In this document: positions 56,213 through 64,000 of the stretch, piece after piece | Layout: each line of letters begins with the position of its first letter | Position numbering within the stretch: the stretch's first letter is position 1 | Assembly: GCF_035046485.1 (NCBI RefSeq) | Contig: NC_085137.1 | Span: forward strand, 3,139,977 to 3,203,976 | Length of the DNA stretch: 64,000 bases | Direction of reading: 5' to 3' | DNA from: Aedes albopictus | Taxonomy: Eukaryota; Arthropoda; Insecta; Diptera; Culicidae | The notes under the pieces: model-generated | What the model saw: the letters and a program-made list of their open reading frames with translations, nothing else | What the model was told of the DNA's origin: nothing | Databases searched by the model: none | Translations under genes and position numbers: made by a program

Positions 56213-56501
56213 CAGTAGACGTTCGCTCGGTGCAAACGCTTTAACTGCAATGCTTTTTAACTGCAAGTCCGCTAAGTGCAACAGTTTTGAAGTTATCGCA
56301 CCGCTATCCGTCAAAATGAAATGTCAACAGCAATGCGATGTTTTACGCATGCACTTTTGTTGCAATGCGATGTTTTTCGTATGTACATTGGTTGCATTCT
56401 GCAACAACTGACAGTTATGTGACGTCTGTCAGTTGTAGCGGTTATCGAATTTCATTCGGTAACTGAAACGTAAACATGTTGCACTTATCGAACGTCTACT
56501 G
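56213..56501. mobile_element. Pogo/Tigger-like MITE with TA target
   Basis: Left CAGTAGACGTTCGCTCGGTG and right complement CAGTAGACGTTCGATAAGTG, with TA on both sides (56211-56212, 56502-56503). CAGTAGA-type ends with TA are typical of the pogo branch of Tc1/mariner. 289 bp, containing several GCAATGCGATGTTTT words. Confidence 0.85.
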
Positions 56502-56539
56502 TACATCGAATGCGTGAAACTTCTGCCGTATGACCTGTG

Positions 56540-57260
56540 CTTTTAAATACTGGTCGCTGGCATTCCTGCAGAAATTCGCCTTTAGGTATATGGATTTTTC
56601 CAAGGATTCCTTTTGGGATCCAACCAAGAATCCACCTGGAAATACCACTTGCAACCTTTACTGGCATTCTTCCGAGTATTCTTAATTTGATTCCTCTGGC
56701 AATTCCTCCAGGAATTCGTCCATGAGAAACCCAGAATTTTCCAGAATGTCGGAATGAATCCCAGCAGGTGTTCCCAAAATAATCTAGTATACGCAGGAAA
56801 ATTGCCTCATACTTAATGGCAAATATACATGTGCCAAACCACATCCAAAGTATATGCAACCAATACCCGATTACGCAGGCAAATTAGCGCATGAATAGTA
56901 TGTGCTCTAAATTGTATGAGTCGCTGATGTATGGTGCCTCATCAAAAGTATGAGTCGCACTAATAAAAAACATTTGTTTACCCCCATTGCAAAAATCCAT
57001 GTCCCGGACACATAGAAGGAATGAAGATTTTTTTCCCTGTGTAGGAATACTAAGAGGAATTCATAGAAGAATTTCAAAGGAATTTCAGAAGGACTTACTG
57101 TAAAACAAAATCTGGAGAAATCCGTTGAAAAATCCCTGTGGAAATCACATAACGAACTTTTGTAGGAGTTTTAACGGGCGTTCTTAGAGGAAGTCCTAGA
57201 GAAATTGTTGTAGAAAATCTTGGATATACTTGTGAAGAAAAGTGTTGATGCCAACACTGC
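56540..57260. repeat. Degenerate GGAATTCC-type minisatellite
   Basis: Loose units of about 20-27 bp based on AATTCCTCC.GGAATTC and AGAAATTCTAG.GGAATTTC. Units are too diverged for a clean period. Interrupted near 56770-57030 by ordinary sequence. Confidence 0.5.
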
Positions 57261-57285
57261 CCCCCGTGGTGGTCAAATATTTCTT

Positions 57286-57480
57286 TTTTTTATGGCTCGA
57301 CGTCGCCACTGGGTATTGGCCTGCCTCGCTTTAACTGAGATTTAGTTAAACTATTTCTTAAAATCGATGAGTAATTGAACTATTTAAAACTTGTTAACTA
57401 AGGTACGTGTTAAAACATAAAACAAAAAATTATACTTGAACTAAGCAGTTTATATAACAAAGAACACAAAGATTGAGGCA
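57286..57480 (-). repeat. Probable 3' end of a non-LTR retrotransposon
   Basis: On the minus strand AAGCGAGGCAGGCCAATACC, then CAGTGGCGACGTCGAGCC leads into ATAAAAAAAAG, a poly-A end like that of element B (CGGGCGCC..GAGCC...AAAA). No coding part remains. Confidence 0.4.
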
Positions 57481-57518
57481 GAGGATGAAACAAATTCTCA
57501 ACATTTTCGAGACCGGAT

Positions 57519-58370
57519 AGAGTAGAGTGGGGCAAAAGTTTCTTTGAAGGTTGTGAGCTCAATTCAAATTATTTCTTTCTGGTGTCAAGGTTGTTTCAAA
57601 CCTTTCAAAGTCTTTTACTCCAAAAAATATGTAAATCGATTAATATATTTCGAAAAGTTATGATTATATGACCAACATTTAGTTTTTGATGATAAAATTT
57701 GTAATTCGCTATAGTACTTCCAACGCGTGGATTGGAATTGTAATGAATTAAAATTTGGTCTTTTATTTTGGGGCGTAACTAGGTATATTTGGAAGAAGCT
57801 TTGGCATGGAAAACTTTTTGCAAAAAAGATTTGGAAATCTTATTTTACACATAGTGGGGCAAAAGTTCGAGTCATGTGACAACTTCTGGTAAAAAGCTGA
57901 AATTCTTCCAATTGTACGTATTATCTCTAAGAATGAAGAAACTAGTGAGGTAATTCGGTCGAAGTTACAAAAATTTGTCGTTTCCTCTGTATTTGGTGGA
58001 AAACGACTAATTGTTGGTGTAGTTAACTTAACCCTAATTTGGGTAAAATCCAGATCGAACTTTAAAGTGTGTTCCACATTAAACATCAAATTTTGATTGG
58101 TTTCAGGAATTCCTATTACTAAAGTTCCAAAATATTGTGTTTCGGTTAGCTCAACTCGACAAACACTTGATTCGAACTTTTGCCCCAGCGGTGGGGCAAG
58201 AGTTCGAATTGGACGCACAGCTACTAAACATGTTGTAACTAAAAATATAAAAGACATTCGGCATAACTTTGTTTAGCAAAGTCTTTGTTCATGGATGGTG
58301 GAATCACTAAATGGTTTTCATTTATTTTTATCTGCTTTTCTTTTCGAAAAATAGAGTAAGGTGGGGCAAA
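57519..58370. mobile_element. Repeat element with reiterated GTGGGGCAAAAGTT words
   Basis: ATAGAGTAGAGTGGGGCAAA at 57519 and ATAGAGTAAGGTGGGGCAAA near 58350 bound it as direct, not inverted, repeats. GTGGGGCAAAAGTTCGA-like words recur at 57853 and 58193, with a reverse copy near 58172. An unassigned 164-codon minus-strand frame spans part of it and probably has no function. Confidence 0.45.
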
Positions 58371-58379
58371 TTTCGACCA

Positions 58380-58800
58380 TAGTCCATAGGAGTTCTTGGA
58401 GAATATCCTGGATAAAAGTGAACTTCTAGGAGGGATTCCTGGACAAATGCTTGGAGCAATCCGTATGGAATGCCTCATGGAAGTTCTGCAAAACATATTA
58501 CTGGGATTGCTTCAGAGGCATCTCCAAGGATTCATATTGAAATCCTTCCAAATATTCCACTAGAGATTTATGTATGGATTCTTTTGAGAGTTCCTCTTGG
58601 AATACCAGTTGAATTTCCTGCTAGGATTTCTTCAGGAGTTCTTGCTGGGATGTCTCAAGCATTTCTAGCTGGGCTTTCTCCATGAATTGCTCTTGGGAAT
58701 CCTCCAAGTATTTCTGGTAGATTCCATCAGAAATTCATGAATAAATCCTAGCAGTTTCGAGTGATTTCAACAAGAATTCCTAAAGAAATCTCAAGTGGAT
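58380..58800. repeat. Degenerate TTCCT/AGGAATTC minisatellite
   Basis: Same type as 56540-57260: repeated TTCCT.GGA, GGAATTC and TTTCTTCAGGAGTTC motifs at about 20-27-bp spacing. Confidence 0.5.
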
Positions 58801-59195
58801 CTCAAGTTGAGATGCGTCATTCCAAGAAAAAAAAAAAAAGAAGCAGGAGATGTATTTCATCACAAGGAACACCATGAAAATCCCTAGAAAAAGTTATGAA
58901 ATAACTATCTTAGAAGTCGTTTACAAAATCCAACAAACAACTCCTAAACTTGATTAAATAAAGTAATATTTTGTTCGGCGCACTTTCCATCAATATATTT
59001 TTCAAGAATCTCTTGAAGAGAAATTCGACGAGAAACAACAGATACGAATTAGCCAAATTTTACGTTTCAAGCAGATATTTTGAATTCCAACTTATCTAGT
59101 AATTCTACAGAATCGTATTTCAAGAGCTGTGATTTTTTTGTCGAAATCTGACAACATTTCGCCTAGTTTTGCCGATAGATATTTTGAAAAATAAT
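58801..59195. other. AT-rich intronic DNA
   Basis: A-run near 58825-58837. No gene or repeat seen. Confidence 0.5.
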
Positions 59196-59510
59196 GAGCA
59201 TGAGCATGAGCATAGATGACCGTACTATTCGTAGTTGCTACTCCGTGATTGACCAGAACAATCGAAGTTGCACAAGGAACCAACAGACGGAGCTTGGGAG
59301 TAGCTTACCGTCCTCAATGTGCATCTTCGAGAATTCCAAACTTTATTAGGTCAATAACGGCGCCGGCCACGTCCTTACGGTCATCGAGGAAGGAAAGGAA
59401 TGTTATTATGACGTGCGTTGCTTACTAAAGACCGAGATCACCTCTGCGTCTCCACGTCTGTCATGGGAAGGACTTTTTGTTAGTGGGGAGGGGAAAGGGC
59501 GCATGATATG
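59196..59510 (+). repeat. Dispersed repeat fragment, copy 2
   Basis: Matches positions 40-290. Begins in a GAGCAT triplicate near 59196, then GTTGCTACTCCGTGATTGAC, CAATCGAAGTTGCAC, GAGGAAGGAAAGGAATGTTA and CTCTGCGTCTCCACG. Confidence 0.6.
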
Positions 59511-59767
59511 AGTTCACTTTGGTAAGTGGAGTGATTCATGCGACCCTATTAATATCAAACCACTTATTTTCATTTGGACTAAAACAAAACACATGCCGAC
59601 ATCGAAGATGACGAACCATTCAGATAGTTTTCGAAGTGCGAAAATTAACGAAAGAGAAAATATAGTGATTTGAACCAACGTGGCTTTGGAACTTGGGCCG
59701 ACACTTGACGTGACGAACATTTCAATGTCTGTTGACTAAAATCGCAAAAAATGTTGTTTGTTGCATT

Positions 59768-60002
59768 TCTAGACGAACATTTGAAAAGGGCCTATCTGCT
59801 TTGCGTAAACAAACATGTTTTTGTCTCTGTAGGGCCTATCTGCATCCACCCACGCACATCAACACCCTTATCAGAAAGAGTGTTCTTCAAGCTATCTGTT
59901 AAGGGTGTTGATGTGCGTGGGTGGATGCAGATGGGTTCTACGGAGACAGAAACATGTTTGTTTACAAAAAGCAGATAGGCCCTTTTCAAATGTTTGTCTA
60001 GA
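59768..60002. mobile_element. MITE with TCTAGAC ends
   Basis: Arms of about 100 bp: TCTAGACGAACATTTGAAAA, GGGCCTATCTGC, AAACAAACATGTTTTTGTCT and CACCCACGCACATCAACACC, complemented on the right. The open frames on both strands are palindrome reflections. Confidence 0.9.
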
Positions 60003-60139
60003 TTTATCGTATCATAAATCGCCCCGTACGAAGATGAGCAGTCAAATATACGACGACGACGACCGAATGAGATATTTTGAAAAATAATTGTTAAAAACAT
60101 TAAGCGTGTAGGCAGCTTAAAATTTGCTTTCTCTTTTTA

Positions 60140-60420
60140 CGGGCATTCCAGAGAATTACAGGGGTGTTCGAGAATGGCTTTAGAAAAATTCATGGGTGTT
60201 CCATGCAGTTTTAGAGGGGAATGCTGTTTCAGAGGCCTTCTAGGTAGGTTTCATGAGGTTTAAAAGGGTCCGGGTCGTTCCAGAGATATTCCAAGGGTAC
60301 CAGGGAGTTTCATGGGCGTTCTAAAGTGTTTTATGGGCATTCGTTGGGAATACAATGGGTTTTAGAGGCGTTCCAGGAGTGTTCCAGTGTGTTTAAGGGG
60401 TTTTCTAACCTTTGTCGGGT
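60140..60420 (+). repeat. Degenerate GTTCCA/TTTCA minisatellite, left part
   Basis: Units such as GGGGTGTTCGAGA, TTTTAGAGG, GTTTCATGGGCGTTCTA and TTTTAGAGGCGTTCCAGGAG, with a rough 20-25-bp period. The same motif family resumes at 61570, so the retroelement block between appears inserted into it. Confidence 0.6.
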
Positions 60421-60429
60421 GAAGATCAC

Positions 60430-61226
60430 TGCGTACAGATTTTAGAATTATTGTGATATACCCTTTTTGCTGTGAGGTACGCAAGTTATCTCAGTAACAT
60501 GTTTGTCACTGAGATACCTTAGTATCGACTGAACTCAAGACCATCTATTATGTATGAATAGAGATCCTGAGTTACAGTATGTGATTCCCCCATTCTGGCG
60601 AGACTAGCTTTATAAAGCCAACCACGTCCTTGGGGGATAAGATCCATATGTCAGCAGGCCCTAAAAAGGGCTTGCTGAGAACTTTGAACCTACGTTGGGT
60701 GAGTGCACTGCAATAGCAGAGGATGTGTTCTGATGTTTCTCTCTCCTCGTCACAGAAGCGGCAATTTGAAGTTTGGATTGCTCCGATCTTTTGTAGATGG
60801 TATCTGCAGGGGCAGTGTCCAGTTATTAGACCGGTGTAGATGCTGAGATCCCTTTTGTTGAGACCTAAGAGTTGTTGGGTTTTCTTGGGGTTTATCGTTA
60901 CGAGCCCTTTGGATTGACTCGTATGGGGAAGTGCATTCCAGTTTGATGTGATTTGACTGACCATATGTTTGTTCTGTTCCATTTTTACAGAGCAGTCTGA
61001 GATCCCGCAGAAGGACTCAGGGCCAATGAACCTTTCATTAGATCCATTCCTGGTTAGCTCATCAGCAATCACGTTTCCTTCTAGACCCGTATGTCCTGGG
61101 ATCCAATAAAGGTAGACACGATTGCGTATGGATAAGTTTTTCAAAGCCAGAATGCATTCCCACACTAGCTTTGAGTTATTAAGCGACTTAAGTGCAGTTT
61201 GGCTGTCAGAGAAAATACAAATCTAT
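60430..61226 (-). pseudogene. LOA-like non-LTR retrotransposon 3' end (RNase H and tail)
   Basis: The frame 61226-60572 encodes FSDSQTALKSLNNSK (catalytic Asp), LYWIPGHTGLEGNVIADELTR and a long C-terminal tail with TGLITGHCPCRYHLQKIG and the cysteine-histidine knuckle CRFCDEERETSEHILCYC. It is intact to its stop at 60572 but lacks endonuclease and RT. The 3' region has a hairpin TATCTCAGT/ACTGAGATA at about 60489-60520. The 5' truncation point is about 30 bp from the SINE insertion. Confidence 0.75.
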
Positions 61227-61267
61227 ACTTTCTACTCCGGCATAATAACACGCATTCTAATATTGCA

Positions 61268-61550
61268 GGGCCCATATAGCCGAGGCGGTAAACGCACGGG
61301 TATTCAGCATGACCATGCTGAGGGTGACGGGTTCGATTCCCGGTCGGTCCAGGATCTTTTCGTAAAGGAAATTTCCTTGACTTCCTTGGACATAGAGTAT
61401 CTTCGTGCCTGCCACACGATATACACATGCAAAATGGTCATTGGCAGAGGAAGCTCTCAGCTAAAAACTGTGGAAGTGCTCATTGAACACTAAGCTGAGA
61501 AGCAGGCTTTGTCCCAGTGAGGACGTTACGCCAAGAAGAGGAGAGGAGGA
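61268..61550 (+). mobile_element. tRNA-derived SINE (Feilai-like), full length with 12-bp target duplication
   Basis: Exact TCTAATATTGCA at 61256-61267 and 61551-61562 defines a 283-bp element. The head has GGGCCCATATAGCCGAGGCG with box A, and GGTTCGATTCCC box B about 55 bp further. The body ends CAGGCTTTGTCCCAGTGAGG, GCCAAGAAGAGGAGAGGAGG. Other copies: 4250, 7188, 29512 and 29982. Confidence 0.92.
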
Positions 61551-61569
61551 TCTAATATTGCAAATATTT

Positions 61570-61980
61570 TTCCTTCCAGAGGGTGTCAAGTGTGTTTCAG
61601 ATGATTTCAGAGGTCCCAGAGGCGTTTCAGAAATGTTCAAAGGGTTTCAGGGGCGTTCCATGAGGTTTCATGAGGTTTCAGTGGTGTTCTAGTAATGTTT
61701 AGTGTTTAGTGGGACTTCATGAGGATTTCAGGGGCGTCCCATGGTGTTCTAGGGGTTTCCTCATGAGTGCTTCAGGATAATTTCAGGGCATTTAATCATT
61801 TAGGACGCGCACCGTCCTGAATGGTTAAATGCCCTGGGTGTTTCAGGGACCTTCCAGGGATCTTCATTAGGTTTCAAGGGCGTTCCACGGGATATCTCGC
61901 TGATATCTCCTATAACACTGAAACGTCTTGAAACCCCTCTGAAAATCCGTGAAACTTCCTTGAATGCCTCCAAACCCCCC
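61570..61980 (+). repeat. Degenerate TTTCAGGGGCGTTCCA minisatellite, right part
   Basis: Repeated GTTTCAG, GGCGTTCCA.GAGGTTTCA and TCATGAGG words, including an adjacent duplicate of TTTCATGAGG near 61660-61680. Continues the array at 60140. Confidence 0.6.
61784..61836. repeat. 24-bp-arm hairpin inside the minisatellite
   Basis: CAGGGCATTTAA.CATT.AGGACG pairs with CGTCCTGAATGGTTAAATGC (then CCTG) across five bases, with two mismatches. Not a plausible bacterial-type terminator. Probably a tiny MITE or foldback. Confidence 0.7.
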
Positions 61981-62382
61981 CTGAATCAAAATACCTAGAC
62001 AACGGACGCCGCAAACATTACGTCCACGAAACCCAGTGGCTTGAACATATTGGAGCCATCTTTTTAAAGACAGATTTCCTAGAATCTGTTGAAAATTAAT
62101 TAGACAAGAATGAAGTTGTAGAAATATTGACAAATAATTGTTAAATGCATTAAACGGATTTTGGAATATGTATACCTAAAAACACCATGAACAGTCCTGT
62201 TGAAGTGATGAAAAATATGTTTTCACCATTTGTTTGAATTAAAATTTGTGTTCGTGTATAAATCCACACTTTGGTTCATTGTTTCCAATGAATTTGCATA
62301 ATTGTACTTATACTTGAGCATGCGTATTGACACATGCTTCGATCCGAAGAAACGGCGTTGGAGTTAGTTCAAATACTTCATA

Positions 62383-62537
62383 CCCAGCCAACACGAAGTC
62401 GCATATGTTGTAGAATAGGATGCTACAGTGGAGGCCATATGCGTACATGCTTTCATTTACCTGCGTGTAAAGTGTACGCATATCGCCTCCACTTTTGCAT
62501 CCTATTCAACGTCATATGCGATCGTGTGTTGGCTGGG
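62383..62537. mobile_element. 155-bp MITE with CCCAGCCAACACGA ends and TA target
   Basis: Left CCCAGCCAACACGAAGTCGC and right complement CCCAGCCAACACACGATCGC. Inner arms GCATATG, GGATGC and GTGGAGGC.ATATGCGTAC pair. TA flanks both sides. Almost the entire element is stem. Confidence 0.9.
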
Positions 62538-62539
62538 TA

Positions 62540-64000
62540 GATTCATGGATCCAAAAAAACACAAAAATTAAACACAAAACAGATAATATTTTGAGTAGGA
62601 TGACATTGAAAGCAAAAAAACCCTTCTTATGTTTAATCGATTATTTTTTCATAATTTTGAAAAGCGATGGATGATTCTTAGACGCACTAAAGGTGGCATT
62701 ATACTGATTGTCATTATGCAAATATTTGCCATTGAAGCCCGACATTGAGCCAAGGTTGCTATGATTCACATTGTGTTGGTCATTTGTTGCGCTTGTTTGG
62801 TCAAATATTTGTCACGCTTAAGGGGACCTTAAGTCCGTATAATAAAGTCGAAAAAAAAATATGAATCAGTATGGATAAAGCCGGAAAATACAATTTTGAT
62901 GTTTGGTGGACACTCTAATAGCCACCAACAGCTCTACCAAGACGAAATGCATGGTTGCAAGCTAAGGCAGAGGTACCCAAGTAACCACAATCATTATATC
63001 ATAACATTAATTCAATCGTATTATAGTATGGCTAATGCAAGATAACATTTACTCTACATCTGTCAAGTGATGAAGCGTTTAATCTACATTATTAATGCAT
63101 TGAAGCATTACGGATTTTTGACAGTTAAATTTAGTTCTATATGGGCGATGTTTGATGCTTTATTGCATTATCACATTAAAAGCTTCATAGCAAACTATAA
63201 TGCAAGTATCTCATGCTCTATATTCTATTCTATTCTATTCTAGTGCTTGCACAGCCAGTATTGAAAAGCATCCTGGAAATATCAAAATGCAAGTATCTCA
63301 TGCTCTATATGTACCATTATTAAAGTTTACATAATTTGCATCCATTGTAAACAAAATGAATTCTCTGTTCAAAAAAAAAAAACTGAAGAATCGCTTTTGA
63401 GAAAATAAATAATTATTCAAAAGATAAGAAACACATGGAGCCCAATTCATTCATAGGGATTGCGACACACTCAGATCGTCATGTTCAGATGTTGCTGTAT
63501 GAAAAGTGATAACTACATTTTCAGGATGTAGGACGTCAAGGTAATCAGGCGCCGAGAACATTAAAATGATTCAGCACAACTTTTTTTTAAGATTTTGAAA
63601 CCACATCTCCATAAGGTTTGAGCAGAGTATACGCTACTTTATATTGCGCATTTTTCCAAATGAAAATACGAAGTAATTGTATCACACAGCATTAGCACGT
63701 CCGGGTCTCATCATGGTACAGGATCAGCGATTTAGGTTCGATTCCCGATACAGAAAAAAAAACTCATCAAAGCGATAGAGTTGGAACAGGTAGATAAGTT
63801 TTTTTTTCTTTTTTTCTCATGATGCCTTACGTATACTTTCTATACGATTTCATTGCATTAGCTATATTTGACGTTTCTGGTACAAGCATTTTAAAAACTT
63901 TAGCAATGACTATAGTAAAGCTTGTTGATGAAGCTTTATATCCACAATAGTAGCGCCACTTTCGACTTCAAACCTACTTTAATGGTACCTTTATGACAAA
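62540..64000. other. AT-rich POU gene intron
   Basis: No exon seen. Contains a (TTCTA)n run at about 63224-63242 flanked by a 25-bp direct repeat (AATGCAAGTATCTCATGCTC and TATAT) at 63200 and 63287. A CCCAAGTAAC end lies at 62978. Confidence 0.5.
63690..63758 (+). repeat. tRNA-like fragment followed by A-tail
   Basis: A box B GGTTCGATTCCC near 63732 follows TAGCACGTCCGGGTC, and an A8 run follows. Box A is not convincing. Probably a SINE or tRNA pseudogene relic. Confidence 0.35.

Noticed and set aside
57763..58257. 164-codon minus-strand open frame
   Set aside because: It spans a repeat with reiterated GTGGGGCAAAAGTT words and has no recognisable domain. Probably chance.

Overview
The window is insect nuclear DNA from a mosquito, most probably an Aedes-type culicine (inference). 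The host genes are insect developmental and signalling genes with short GT-AG introns, and the space between them is filled with nested transposable elements: tRNA-headed SINEs of the Feilai type, BEL/Pao, Ty1/copia, I-clade, LOA-like and RTE-like retroelements, hAT and TA-target MITEs, Helitron-like ends and foldback elements. There are no operons and no prokaryotic signals.

Host genes. (1) A spalt-family zinc-finger gene on the plus strand: exons 17391-18297 and 18373 to the 500-N gap at 19370-19869, where it breaks off inside the reading frame. (2) Crk, the SH2-SH3-SH3 adaptor, on the plus strand: a single coding exon 28041-28883 with a recognisable upstream 5'UTR exon. (3) The last coding exon of a class II POU homeobox gene (nubbin/pdm type) on the minus strand, 54363-54753. 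The right-hand 9 kb of the window is its intron. Positions 1-17390 are spalt intron or upstream DNA.

Layout. 1-17390: MITEs, foldbacks and SINE relics, including a 703-bp foldback, a perfect 103-bp inverted repeat and a tandem pair of Helitron-like units. 20021-25900 (minus): a nearly complete BEL/Pao retrotransposon whose gag-pol frame is split by three short, phase-compatible introns, with a candidate leader intron that carries an array of small hairpins. 26520-27600: a LOA-like relic just upstream of Crk. 29500-38600: SINEs, then a copia fragment split by a TA-MITE that is itself split by another TA element, then further MITEs including a hAT MITE with an exact 8-bp target duplication. 38637-44417 (minus): a full-length I-clade element with a 13-bp target duplication. 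44500-49060: an internally deleted second I-clade element, the promoter and leader of another LTR-type element, and an RTE-like 3' end. 49072-52996: more foldbacks and MITEs. 54754-64000: the POU gene intron with MITEs, degenerate minisatellites, a LOA-like 3' end and a SINE with a 12-bp target duplication.

The most unusual item is the BEL/Pao element. Splice signals and phases join four open frames into one 1,646-codon frame, which replicated LTR elements should not keep in this form, and its candidate leader intron holds about nine hairpins with a constant loop motif and alternative stems.
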